Positions 18,331-26,112 of a DNA stretch of 45,624 nt are shown piece after piece (positions within the stretch are counted from its first letter, which is position 1; each line of letters opens with the position of its first letter). The position numbers and the translations under genes were made by a program. The notes below the pieces were generated by a model, which worked only from the letters and a program-made list of their open reading frames with translations, had not been told where the DNA came from and made no database searches. Source of the stretch: Roseomonas sp. E05 (GTDB lineage Bacteria > Pseudomonadota > Alphaproteobacteria > Acetobacterales > Acetobacteraceae). The stretch lies in the NCBI RefSeq assembly GCF_030063475.1, contig NZ_JASIRT010000039.1, positions 1-45,624 of the forward strand, written 5' to 3'.

Positions 18331-19263
18331 ATGTCGTCAAGCCCTCCCCCGGAGTCCGTCGCCCTCGACAGCCCCACGGTCGCCAGGGCCGACCACACCG
18401 CGCGCCACTGGACCTTCGACCGGCCGGGGCCGGTGCGCGTCGGCAGCGATGCGCACGGCGCGATGTTCGCGCGGATGCTGCTGGAGACGCACAACCCCTA
18501 CAAGCCGCGCGTGCTCGACTGGCCCAAGCTCGACCCCGAGGCGCACACCCGCCTGACCAGCCTGCCGATCTGGGACATCGCGGTGCAGACCGAGGGCCGC
18601 GCCTCGCTGCGCGTGCTCGACTATGCCGCCACCGTCGAGGACCCGCTGCTGCGCGAGGCCATGGTGATGGACGGCAACGAGGAGGCGCGCCACAAGAAGG
18701 TGCTCTCCAACCTCGTCGAGGCCTATGGCGTCATCCTGGAGCCGGAGCCGGAATACACCGGCTACCGCGACACCGAATGGGGCTGGATGCGCACCGGCTA
18801 CAGCGAGTGCATCGACAGTTTCTTCGCCTTCGGCCTGTTCGAGGCGGCGCGCCGCTCCGGCTTCTTCCCGCCCGACCTCGTCGGCACCTTCGAGCCGGTG
18901 ATCCAGGAGGAGGCGCGGCACATCCTCTTCTTCGCCAACTGGGCGGCCTGGCAGCGCGCGCGCCAGCCCTGGTGGCGCAAGCCCTGGTTCCTGGCCAAGA
19001 CCGCCGCCGTCTGGGCGGTGCTGATCTGGGACCGGCTGGTGCTCGCCCGCAGCCTGGGCGGCGAGTCGAAGAACACCAACTTCACCGCCTCCTCCGACTC
19101 CATCGGCGTGGAGATGAGCGCGGCGGCGCTGATCGACATCTGCCTGGCCGAGAACGACCGCCGCCTCGCCGGCTACGACCCGCGCCTGCTGCGTCCGACC
19201 ACCGTGCCCTTCTTCATCCGCATCGCCCGCCGCTTCATGCGGGACCCGAAGCCGAAAGCGTGA
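18331..19263 (+). CDS. Ferritin-like di-iron protein
   Basis: A 310-residue protein with two E-x-x-H half sites typical of di-iron four-helix bundles: E118-A-R-H121 in G-N-E-E-A-R-H and E194-A-R-H197 in I-Q-E-E-A-R-H. A conserved-looking helix between them (Y-S-E-C-I-D-S-F-F) could give a bridging carboxylate. This is the layout of ferritin-like oxidases, desaturases and hydroxylases. A hydrophobic stretch near 225-240 (A-V-W-A-V-L-I-W) might touch the membrane. The stop is seven bases before the CDP-alcohol phosphatidyltransferase, so they form an operon. The context, between hpnN and phosphonate genes, suggests action on a lipid or lipid precursor, for example a hydroxylation. That is inference; iron storage or a redox role is possible. 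Confidence 0.75.
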   Translation: MSSSPPPESVALDSPTVARADHTARHWTFDRPGPVRVGSDAHGAMFARMLLETHNPYKPRVLDWPKLDPEAHTRLTSLPIWDIAVQTEGRASLRVLDYAATVEDPLLREAMVMDGNEEARHKKVLSNLVEAYGVILEPEPEYTGYRDTEWGWMRTGYSECIDSFFAFGLFEAARRSGFFPPDLVGTFEPVIQEEARHILFFANWAAWQRARQPWWRKPWFLAKTAAVWAVLIWDRLVLARSLGGESKNTNFTASSDSIGVEMSAAALIDICLAENDRRLAGYDPRLLRPTTVPFFIRIARRFMRDPKPKA

Positions 19264-19270
19264 GCCCGAC

Positions 19271-19861
19271 TTGAGCGCCAACACCGTCATCCATCGCATC
19301 GTCCGCCCTGCCGTGCGGCGCGTCGCGCCCAGCGGCGTCACGCCCAACCAGATCACCACGCTGCGCCTCGTGACCGGCCTCGCCGCCGCGCTGGCCTTCG
19401 CCGCCGCGCCGCCCTGGCCGGCCATCGGCGGCGTGATCTTCCTCCTCTCCATGCTGCTCGACCGCGCCGATGGCGAGCTGGCGCGGCAGACCGGCCAGTC
19501 CAGCCCTGACGGCCATGTCTATGACCTGCTCGCCGACTGCACCTCCAACGCCATCGCCTTCCTCGGCCTCGGCGTCGGGCAGGTGGCCGTGCTCGGCGCC
19601 TGGGGGCCGATCCTGGGCGCCCTGGCGGGGCTCGGCATCGGCGCGCTGTTCTGGCAGCTCCACGTCCTGAAGCTCGGCGAGGTGCGCGGCTGGAATCTCG
19701 CCCCCGGCATCCTGGTGGACCCGGACGACCTGATGGTCTTCGTCCCCCTCCTGCTCTGGATCGGCGCGACGGTGCCGATGCTCTTCGCCGCCGCGATCAT
19801 CACGCCGGTGCTGGCCATCCTGCTCGGCCTTGCCGGGCGGCGGAAGCTGGGGGCGGGATAG
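19271..19861 (+). CDS. CDP-alcohol phosphatidyltransferase family protein
   Basis: A 196-residue integral membrane enzyme with about five to six hydrophobic segments. The full family motif D-G-x2-A-R-x8-G-x3-D-x3-D is present as D67-G68, A71-R72, G81, D85, D89, giving the metal and CDP site. Such enzymes join a CMP-activated group and an alcohol, as in phosphatidylserine, phosphatidylglycerol and choline/ethanolamine phospholipid synthesis. The start is TTG 19271, seven bases after the ferritin-like gene, with only a weak ribosome site. The nearby genes make AEP and nucleotidyltransferases, so CMP-AEP plus a lipid alcohol is a plausible substrate pair. An ordinary phospholipid role is the main alternative. 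Confidence 0.85.
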   Translation: MSANTVIHRIVRPAVRRVAPSGVTPNQITTLRLVTGLAAALAFAAAPPWPAIGGVIFLLSMLLDRADGELARQTGQSSPDGHVYDLLADCTSNAIAFLGLGVGQVAVLGAWGPILGALAGLGIGALFWQLHVLKLGEVRGWNLAPGILVDPDDLMVFVPLLLWIGATVPMLFAAAIITPVLAILLGLAGRRKLGAG

Positions 19862-19952
19862 AGCAGATCCCGTCCCGATGGCATCACCGGAACGGGCGAA
19901 GATGCTCGCAAAAACAAAATGGCTAGGGCGTTCCGCCTGCCGGCCGCGCCGG

Positions 19953-19972
19953 GGGGAGCCGGGCTCCCCTTT
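19953..19972 (+). terminator. Possible terminator after CDP-alcohol transferase gene
   Basis: GGGGAG (19953-19958) pairs with CTCCCC (19964-19969) around a 5-base loop and is followed by TTT. The stem is short; moderate support. Confidence 0.4.
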
Positions 19973-20089
19973 CGGCCTCCCCGCGGCCCGGAAGGATGAG
20001 GTGCCGGGTATCAGGGCGCCATCCGTCGAGGCTTGTCGGTTGAAAAGGCTCAATTCAGGCAGCCGCAAAAAGTAAATCTGAGAATTTCC

Positions 20090-20118
20090 TTGAAGAGAGG
20101 CGGGTGGGCGTCCATATT
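20090..20118 (+). promoter_or_regulatory. Candidate csp promoter
   Basis: TTGAAG (20090-20095), a 17-base spacer and CATATT (20113-20118) fit a housekeeping promoter. It lies in the low-GC stretch ahead of csp and would give a leader of about 130 bases. Confidence 0.4.
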
Positions 20119-20256
20119 GGCGAAGTCAGTTTTTGGTTGGTTCGGTTTGCTTTCCGGCACGCGGTTCGTTTGCTAGGTTTGTTTCCGTCTCCCATTGAAG
20201 ATGACCCGCTGCGCAATATTGTGCAGTGGTTTTCCGTTTTGGATCGGAAACACATC

Positions 20257-20460
20257 ATGGCTATCGGCACCGTCAAGTGGTTCAACGCGACCAAGGGCTA
20301 CGGCTTCATCCAGCCCCAGGACGGCTCGAGCGACGTCTTCCTGCACATCTCCGACGTTCAGCGCGCCGGCATGGACGTGCGTGAGGGCGACAAGATCGAG
20401 TACGACGTCCAGCGTGGCCAGCAGGGCAAGCTCTCTGCCGGCAATCTGCGCCAGGCGTAA
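20257..20460 (+). CDS. Cold-shock protein, CspA family
   Basis: A 67-residue single cold-shock domain. RNP1 is K-G-Y-G-F-I and RNP2 is D-V-F-L-H-I, preceded by the standard G-T-V-K-W-F-N start. It binds single-stranded RNA and DNA and melts RNA structure in the cytoplasm. The length is normal for CspA-type proteins. A long AT-rich leader and a strong terminator make it a single-gene unit. It lies between lipid genes but nothing ties it to them functionally. The ATG was chosen from the invariant N-terminus. Confidence 0.97.
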   Translation: MAIGTVKWFNATKGYGFIQPQDGSSDVFLHISDVQRAGMDVREGDKIEYDVQRGQQGKLSAGNLRQA

Positions 20461-20501
20461 CCGGCTGGGCGGCGGCTCCGCCGCCCGCAGGAATATGCCG
20501 C

Positions 20502-20519
20502 AACGCAGCATGCTGCGTT
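20502..20519. repeat. 18-base palindrome after csp
   Basis: aacgcagca is followed directly by its exact reverse complement. It sits between the csp stop and the terminator hairpin. A second GC hairpin (gggcggcg around 20467-20486) precedes it. It may protect the csp mRNA 3' end. Confidence 0.45.
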
Positions 20520-20529
20520 AGGCCTCAAG

Positions 20530-20563
20530 CCCCGGCCGGGATAATTCCCCGGCCGGGGTTTTT
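20530..20563 (+). terminator. Strong intrinsic terminator of csp
   Basis: An 11-bp GC stem pairs 20530-20540 with 20548-20558 around a 7-base loop and is followed by TTTTT (20559-20563). The best intrinsic terminator in the window. Confidence 0.9.
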
Positions 20564-20581
20564 GCGTTGCTGCCACGCCCC

Positions 20582-20893
20582 TCAGGCGAACTCCCCGCGC
20601 AGGAAGCCCAGTGCCGGCAGCGGCCGCCATCCCCTTGGCAGGTCGGCGCGGCGCACGGGGGAGACGCTGTAATGGGGCAGCGGCATGTTGGAACTGAGCA
20701 GGAAGCTGGAATAGGCCCGCACCTGCTGCTCCCGCCAGTGGCAGTCCGCGTCGGCGGCGGCGCGGCTCGGATAGATGTTGGCGATCCGCCGCTTTCGGCC
20801 CATGGCGACGATGACCGCCCAGAGCTTGTCATCGCGCACCCGGCTGAGGCTGACCACGTGCTCAGGGAGCGGTCCCTGGACTGGCTGGCTCAT
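20582..20893 (-). CDS. Small hypothetical protein
   Basis: A 103-residue protein I do not recognise. The middle reads D-D-K-L-W-A-V-I-V-A-M-G-R-K-R-R-I-A, then a helix rich in Ala and charged residues with one Cys and one His. This could be a small a+b fold. No signal peptide or membrane segment is seen. ATG 20893 has GAGG eight bases upstream; an ATG six codons earlier (20911) is possible. It is tail to tail with csp and lies downstream of phnW on the same strand, separated by a hairpin at 20972-20998, so it is probably a separate transcript. Confidence 0.6.
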   Translation of the reverse strand: MSQPVQGPLPEHVVSLSRVRDDKLWAVIVAMGRKRRIANIYPSRAAADADCHWREQQVRAYSSFLLSSNMPLPHYSVSPVRRADLPRGWRPLPALGFLRGEFA

Positions 20894-20971
20894 GCGCGCG
20901 GCCTCATCCATCCAGCGCCACCGGGGTGGCGTTCGGCTTCGGGCATGCATCGGCCCCATCTGTGGCTTGCC

Positions 20972-20998
20972 GGTGCGGCGCGCGGGGCCCGCCGCACC
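20972..20998 (-). terminator. Possible terminator of the phosphonate operon
   Basis: GGTGCGGCG (20972-20980) pairs perfectly with CGCCGCACC (20990-20998) around a 9-base GC-rich loop, about 80 bases past the phnW stop. No T tract follows on the minus strand, so support is moderate. Confidence 0.4.
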
Positions 20999-21079
20999 AG
21001 GCTTGTGGTGGGAGCATAGTGCTTCAAGGGATCAGCCAGGAACAGCCGTTTGGGTTCCCCACAGGCAGGTCAGACGCTC

Positions 21080-22171
21080 TCAAGCCGGCTCCAGCACCTC
21101 GGCCACCGCCACCAGCAGCCGCTCGAAATCCCCCCGCCCGATCGCCCCGATGCAGCCGATGCGGAAACTCTCCCCCTGCGTCAGCTTCCCCGGGTAGATC
21201 AGGAAGCCCCGCGCCGCCAGCGCCTCGTAGAAGGGCCGGAACGCCAGTTTCCGGTGGGCCGGCATGCGGAAGGTGGCGATGATCGGCGCCTGCACGGCCT
21301 CGTCGAGATAGAGTTCGAAGCCCAGCCGGCGCATCCCTGCCCAGAGCGTGTCGAAATTCTCCTGGTAGCGCGCGCGCCGCGCCTTCGGCCCGCCCGCGGC
21401 CTCCAGCCGGCGCAGCGCCTCCACCAGCGCGGCCACCACCTGCACCGGGGGCGTGAAGCGCCATTGCCCGTCCTTCTCGAAGCCTCGCCACTGCGCGTGC
21501 AGGTCGAGGCTGGTCGAGGGGCTGTTCCCCGCTGCCGCCGCCAGCGCCTCGCGCGCGACCAGTGCGAAGCCGATCCCCGGCACCCCCTCCAGGCATTTGT
21601 TGGAGGAGGCCAGCACGGCCGCCACCGGCACCGCCGTCAGGTCGATCTCCAAGGCGCCGAAGCTGCTCATCGCATCCAGCAGGAGGTGCCGCCCGGCCGC
21701 CGCGACCACGGCGGCGATCTCGGCGAGCGGGTTCAGGATGCCCGTGGTGGTCTCGCAATGCACCAGCGCGACATGCGTGATGGCCGGATCGGCCCGCAGC
21801 GCCTCGGCGAGGCGCGCCGGCTCCACCGCCCGGTCCTCCGGCCAGCGCAGCGCCACGACCTCGCGCCCCATGCGTTGCGCGATGCCCACCATCCGCTCGC
21901 CATAGGCGCCATTGACCAGCACCAGCAGCTTCTGCCCCGGCCCCACCAGCGTGGCGATGGCGGCCTCGACGATGAAGGTGCCCGAGCCCTGCAGCGGCAC
22001 CGCCACATGGCGCCCCGCGCCGTTCGCGACGGCCAGCAGCCGCTGCCGCAACTCGGCGGTGAGCGCGATGAAGGCCGGATCGCGCGAGCCCCAGTCGCGC
22101 AGCATGGCGCGGCGGGTGTCGGGGTGGGTGGTCAGCGGCCCCGGGGTCAGCAGGATCGGCTCATCGCTCAT
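21080..22171 (-). CDS. phnW: 2-aminoethylphosphonate aminotransferase
   Basis: A 363-residue class V PLP aminotransferase of the PhnW/AepZ type. The start L-L-T-P-G-P-L-T-T, the glycine loop L-Q-G-S-G-T-F, D-A-M-S-S-F-G (PLP ring aspartate) and the lysine in A-S-S-N-K-C-L-E-G-V-P-G are characteristic. In this setting it should run in the biosynthetic direction, aminating phosphonoacetaldehyde (from AepY) to 2-aminoethylphosphonate. No phosphonatase (phnX) or C-P lyase gene is present, which argues against a catabolic role. It is the last gene of the aepX-aepY-hpnL-phnW operon and overlaps hpnL by 11 bases. Confidence 0.93.
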   Translation of the reverse strand: MSDEPILLTPGPLTTHPDTRRAMLRDWGSRDPAFIALTAELRQRLLAVANGAGRHVAVPLQGSGTFIVEAAIATLVGPGQKLLVLVNGAYGERMVGIAQRMGREVVALRWPEDRAVEPARLAEALRADPAITHVALVHCETTTGILNPLAEIAAVVAAAGRHLLLDAMSSFGALEIDLTAVPVAAVLASSNKCLEGVPGIGFALVAREALAAAAGNSPSTSLDLHAQWRGFEKDGQWRFTPPVQVVAALVEALRRLEAAGGPKARRARYQENFDTLWAGMRRLGFELYLDEAVQAPIIATFRMPAHRKLAFRPFYEALAARGFLIYPGKLTQGESFRIGCIGAIGRGDFERLLVAVAEVLEPA

Positions 22172-23165
22172 GCAGCGGCTCCGTCGGGGTTGGCTCGGTT
22201 GCGGGCCGGGGCGCCATGACGTCCCAGCGCCAGGCGATCACCCCGGGGATGCCCAGCAGCACGTCGCGCAGCCGCCGCACCAGCACCAGCGCGATGGCGC
22301 GCTCCGGCGGGATGCCGAACAGGGCGCAGATCAGCACATAGCCGCCCTCCTGCACACCCAGCGCGCCGGGGATGAAGAAGCCGGCGCTGCGCACCGCCTG
22401 GCCCAGGCTCTCGATCACCAGCGCCTCGGCCAGGCCGGCCTCGATGCCGAGGATGCGCAGCGCCGCCCAGGTTTCCAGCACGCCGAGCAGCCAGGAGGCG
22501 AAATGCCACCCCCCGCTGCGCCAGAAACGCCAGGGCTGCCGGTAAAGCCGCACCACCGTGTCATGCAGCCCGGACAGCTCGCCCACCGAGGTCCAGCCGA
22601 CCCGCGCCGCCAGCCCCGGCAGCAGCCGCTCGACCACCCGGAACAGTCCCCAGCGCTGCGCCGCGATGAACACCCCCGTCACCGCCGCCCCCAGCAGCGT
22701 GCCGATGACCGCCCATTGCAGCGTCGAGCCGCCGCCGCCATGCGGAATCAGCAGCAGCGTGGCCAGCCCGAGCAGGGAGAAGGCGATCTGCGTCGCCATC
22801 TCGGTGCCGAGATCGGTGGCGATGCTGGCGATCACCTTCACCTTGGCCACGCCCTTGCGAATCAGCAGCTGCGCCCGCACCAGCTCGCCCGCCGCCTGCA
22901 CCACCGGCAGCAGCGCGTTGGTGGCGCCGCGAATCCAGCGCATCCGCACCAGCGCCAGCGCGCCAGGCCGGCGCGGATCGTCGATCAGCGGCGCCCAGCC
23001 GAGCGCCGAGGCGACGATCTGCGTCCCGTGCAGCGCCAGGACGGCCAGCAGCCCCCAGCCCGTCTCCAGCAGCAGGCGCAGGATCTCCGCCGGTTCATTG
23101 GCGGCGATCAGCGCGCCGGCGATGGAGAGCCCAACCAGCAGGCTGAGCCCGGTGGACCAGATCAC
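22161..23165 (-). CDS. hpnL: HpnL-like membrane protein (LPG synthase TM family)
   Basis: A 334-residue integral membrane protein with about seven to eight hydrophobic segments, of the UPF0104/lysylphosphatidylglycerol-synthase-TM family. The pattern W-I-R-G-A-T-N-A-L-L-P-V-x-Q-A-A-G-E-L-x-R-A resembles the HpnL members found in hopanoid loci. The family includes putative lipid flippases; no enzyme domain is attached here. GTG 23165 overlaps the aepY stop (GTGA), and the 3' end overlaps phnW by 11 bases, so it is translated with the phosphonate enzymes. That coupling suggests it flips or presents the phosphonate-bearing lipid. The transport role is inferred. Confidence 0.8.
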   Translation of the reverse strand: MIWSTGLSLLVGLSIAGALIAANEPAEILRLLLETGWGLLAVLALHGTQIVASALGWAPLIDDPRRPGALALVRMRWIRGATNALLPVVQAAGELVRAQLLIRKGVAKVKVIASIATDLGTEMATQIAFSLLGLATLLLIPHGGGGSTLQWAVIGTLLGAAVTGVFIAAQRWGLFRVVERLLPGLAARVGWTSVGELSGLHDTVVRLYRQPWRFWRSGGWHFASWLLGVLETWAALRILGIEAGLAEALVIESLGQAVRSAGFFIPGALGVQEGGYVLICALFGIPPERAIALVLVRRLRDVLLGIPGVIAWRWDVMAPRPATEPTPTEPLHER

Positions 23166-24328
23166 GCGGCGGCCGGCGCCTGCGCGGCGAGGGGGCTCGC
23201 CAGGAAATCCTTGAAGCGCCGCGCCACCTCGGCCGGGCCCACGGTCGGGCGGCCGAGCCTGGCCATCGAGCCCGGCGCGATGCGCAGATGGATCAGCGCC
23301 GGCCCGCCCTGCGCCAGCGCCGCACGGAAGGCGGCGGCGAAACCCTCCAGCGAGGCGCAGCCGGCGGCATACTGATAGCCGCAGGCCAGGGCGATGGCGG
23401 CGAAGTCCACCGAGGCCGAGACCGTCGCCTGCCCGCCGGTGGAGTCATGCACGCCGTTGTCCAGCACCACATGGACGAGGTTGCGCGGCCCCTGGGCGCC
23501 GATGGTGGCGAAGGTGCCGAGCTTCATCAGCGCCGCGCCATCGCCATCCAGCACCACCACCGGGCGCTCGCTGTGCAGCGCGACGCCCAGCCCCATGCCG
23601 CTGGCCCCGCCCATGGAGCCCACCTGGTAGAGGTGCTGCGGCCGGTCGGCCAGGGTGAACAGCTCCCGCCCGCATTTGCCTGTCGTGGCGATCACCGCCG
23701 CCTCCTCGGGCACGACTTCCAGGAAGCGTTCCAGCACCGCCGCCCGCGTGGGGCGCGGCCCCTCGGCCGGGAAGTCGGCACGCCGGCCGGGGCGGGGCAG
23801 GGGGAGCGGACTCGGCTCCAGCGCCGCTTCCGCCACATCGTCCTTGCGCACCACGAAGGCGTAGGGAAGCTCCGTCGCCGCCATCCGCTCCACGGCATGG
23901 CGCAGCGCCGGGGCCAGGGCGCCGCGTTCGGCGGGGAAGGGGGCCTGCTCCAGCCCGATCAGCCGGATCAGGTCCTGGGTGATCTCCCCCATCACCACAT
24001 GCTGCGGCTCGTCCGGGATGCCGGGCTCGCCGCGCCAGGTGGTCAGCAGCAGGGTCGGGATGCGGAAGGGCGCGTTCAGCGAGGTCAGCGGGTTCACCGC
24101 ATTGCCGAGCCCGGAGTTCTGGCACAGCACCACCGTCCGCCGCCCGGCCAGCCAGGCGCCGGAGGCGATCGCCACCGCCTCGCCCTCGCTCGCCGCCCCC
24201 ACATAGGCCAACGCGGGGTCGGAGAGCACGCCGTTGATCAGCGGCGTCAGGAAGCTGCAGGGGACGCCGGTGTAGAAGTCGAAGCCGGCGCCGACCGCCT
24301 CGCGGATGAAGTCCTCGGCCGTGATCAT
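23162..24328 (-). CDS. aepY: Phosphonopyruvate decarboxylase
   Basis: A 388-residue thiamine-diphosphate enzyme that decarboxylates phosphonopyruvate to phosphonoacetaldehyde, pulling the unfavourable PEP mutase reaction forward. The N-terminal Pyr domain has the family start F-Y-T-G-V-P-C-S-F-L and the glutamate in A-S-E-G-E-A-V. The C-terminal PP domain holds the ThDP metal motif V-L-D-G-D-G-A-A-L-M-K-L ending in D-N-G-V-H-D-S-T-G-G-Q. It is one polypeptide, as usual in biosynthetic clusters. ATG 24328 lies 10 bases after the aepX stop. The stop overlaps hpnL. Confidence 0.95.
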   Translation of the reverse strand: MITAEDFIREAVGAGFDFYTGVPCSFLTPLINGVLSDPALAYVGAASEGEAVAIASGAWLAGRRTVVLCQNSGLGNAVNPLTSLNAPFRIPTLLLTTWRGEPGIPDEPQHVVMGEITQDLIRLIGLEQAPFPAERGALAPALRHAVERMAATELPYAFVVRKDDVAEAALEPSPLPLPRPGRRADFPAEGPRPTRAAVLERFLEVVPEEAAVIATTGKCGRELFTLADRPQHLYQVGSMGGASGMGLGVALHSERPVVVLDGDGAALMKLGTFATIGAQGPRNLVHVVLDNGVHDSTGGQATVSASVDFAAIALACGYQYAAGCASLEGFAAAFRAALAQGGPALIHLRIAPGSMARLGRPTVGPAEVARRFKDFLASPLAAQAPAAA

Positions 24329-24338
24329 GCTCGCTCGC

Positions 24339-25991
24339 TCAGGTGAAGTTGCGTGCCTCGGCCAGGTCGGTCAGCGTGTCCACGTCGAGCCAGTGGCCGG
24401 TGAAGTATTTGACGCGCACCGGGTGCCGCGCCGCAAGCCGGGTCAGCAGCAGCGGCATGTCGGCGCGCTCCAGCAGCCCTTCCGCCTCCAGCGCGGCGAT
24501 CTCCTCCCGCAGCCACGCCGCGCCGCGCGCGCTGAAGCGGGCGAGGCCCATCCACTCGCCGCAGACCTCCCCGGGCGCGAGATCGGCACCCATCCGCCGC
24601 AGATGCGCCGGCTGATCATCGAGATAGTCGCCGGAGAAGCGGTGGTCGGCCGCCACCAGGTCGCGCGGGCCGGGTGTCGGATGCGTCGCCGCCAGCGTGT
24701 CCACCGCGATCACCACATCGGCGCTGCTGGTCAGCAGGCTGTCCAGGATGTAGCGGCGGAACAGCACGTCGCCATAGACCACCACCGTCTCGCCACGGAT
24801 CGCCTCGCGCGCGCAGGCCAGCGACCAGGCCTCGCCGGTCTCGGCGTGGCGGTCGTTGTCGAGCAGGCGGGCGCCCTGCAGCGCCACGGCCTCCTTGCGG
24901 TCGCCGCGCACCACGGTGATGTCGCGCACGCCGCTCTCGCGCAGCGTGCCGGCGAGCCGCTTCAGCAGCGACTGGCCGCGGATGTCCACCATGCATTTGG
25001 GCTGGTCCGGCGCCTGCCCGCCCAGCGCGCCGCCGGCGGCCGCCAGCACCACGGCGCCGGCGGCGGGCCGCGCCGGCAGGTAGCGGCGCTCCGCCTCCTC
25101 CAGCTCGGCATTGCCGGTGATGCGGAAGATGTCCTTCACCGTCGCCACGCTGCCCTCGACGCGCACCAGCGACTCGTCCTCGTGGATGCGCTGCGCCGTC
25201 TCGCGCATCGCCGCGATGGAGGACCGCATCAGGTGGTTGGCCCAGATGATGGTGGAGATGCCGGCCTGGCGGAACAGCTCCGTCGGCGTCGAATAGTACA
25301 TGGTCGGCACGATCACCACCGGCGCGCGGCTGCCCCAGCGCTCGGTGAAGGCGAAGATCTCCTCGGCCGTGGACTTCTTCGAATGGATCAGGATCGCATC
25401 CGCCCCGGCCGCGTGATAGGCCTCGGCGCGGCGCAGCGCCTCCTCCATGCTGTGCCCGGAGATCAGCGCCTCGACGCGCGCGACCAGCACGAAGTCGTCG
25501 TCGGTCTGGCTGTCCTTGCCCGCCTTGATGCGGCCGCAGAACTCGTCCACATCGGCCAGCGGCTGCGCCTCGCCGAGGAAGGAGTTGGTCTTCGGGAAGA
25601 GCTTGTCCTCGATGCAGACGCCGGCGATGCCGCGCTCGCCGAGCTTGCGCACGAAGCGTCGCACATTGTTGAAGTTGCCATGGCCGGTGTCGCCATCCAC
25701 CAGGATCGGCAGGCTGGTGGCGTCGGCCATGTATTCCAGCACGTCGAGCACCTGCGTCCAGGAGGCCTCGTTGCTGTCGCGCAGCCCGAGCGCCGCCGAG
25801 GTGGTGAGCCCCGAGGCCCAGACGCCACGGAACCCCGCCTCCTGCACGATCTTCGCGGACATGCCGTCATGCGCCTCCATCAGGAAGGAGAGCGAGGGCG
25901 ACATGATCTCGCGCCGGAGGGCGGCGAAGCGCGTGTCGCGCGCGGGAATGGACGCGCCATCGCGCGCCGCCAGGGGCCCTGCACTGCTCAA
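24339..25991 (-). CDS. aepX: PEP mutase fused to nucleotidyltransferase domain
   Basis: A 550-residue two-domain protein. Residues about 20-300 are phosphoenolpyruvate mutase, forming the C-P bond. The diagnostic E-D-K-x5-N-S motif is E128-D-K130 and N136-S137, with V-D-G-D-T-G-H-G as the metal loop. Residues about 312-550 are a sugar-phosphate-type nucleotidyltransferase with P-K-C-M-V-D-I (331-337), Y-G-D-V-L-F as the metal aspartate and D-V-D-T near the end. Its nucleotide loop reads [10 protein letters not shown], lacking the arginine of the usual G-x-G-x-R. The start is TTG 25991 with GGAGGAG five bases away. Such fusions are known from phosphonate clusters, where the second domain makes CMP-AEP. 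It heads the operon. Confidence 0.94.
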   Translation of the reverse strand: MSSAGPLAARDGASIPARDTRFAALRREIMSPSLSFLMEAHDGMSAKIVQEAGFRGVWASGLTTSAALGLRDSNEASWTQVLDVLEYMADATSLPILVDGDTGHGNFNNVRRFVRKLGERGIAGVCIEDKLFPKTNSFLGEAQPLADVDEFCGRIKAGKDSQTDDDFVLVARVEALISGHSMEEALRRAEAYHAAGADAILIHSKKSTAEEIFAFTERWGSRAPVVIVPTMYYSTPTELFRQAGISTIIWANHLMRSSIAAMRETAQRIHEDESLVRVEGSVATVKDIFRITGNAELEEAERRYLPARPAAGAVVLAAAGGALGGQAPDQPKCMVDIRGQSLLKRLAGTLRESGVRDITVVRGDRKEAVALQGARLLDNDRHAETGEAWSLACAREAIRGETVVVYGDVLFRRYILDSLLTSSADVVIAVDTLAATHPTPGPRDLVAADHRFSGDYLDDQPAHLRRMGADLAPGEVCGEWMGLARFSARGAAWLREEIAALEAEGLLERADMPLLLTRLAARHPVRVKYFTGHWLDVDTLTDLAEARNFT

Positions 25992-26112
25992 GGCGGCTCC
26001 TCCATGCTGAACACACCGTGCGCAGAGCTAGCAGGCTGGCCGCCCTTGCCAAGGGCGGAACTGTCACCCTAGCTTCACGGAACACGGAGACCAGCATCGG
26101 GATATTTCCGGC

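Larger units (their letters stand above)
19862..20256 (+). promoter_or_regulatory. Gap upstream of csp: terminator, promoter, long 5' UTR
   Basis: A 395-base gap. A hairpin (19953-19958 with 19964-19969, then TTT) may end the upstream operon. The base composition drops sharply after about 20040. A candidate promoter lies at 20090-20118, leaving a leader of about 130 bases before csp. The leader is T-rich and holds two near-copies of GGTTCG(G)TTTGCT at about 20141-20153 and 20163-20174. Long structured leaders are typical of cold-shock genes. No coding sequence is supported. Confidence 0.5.
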
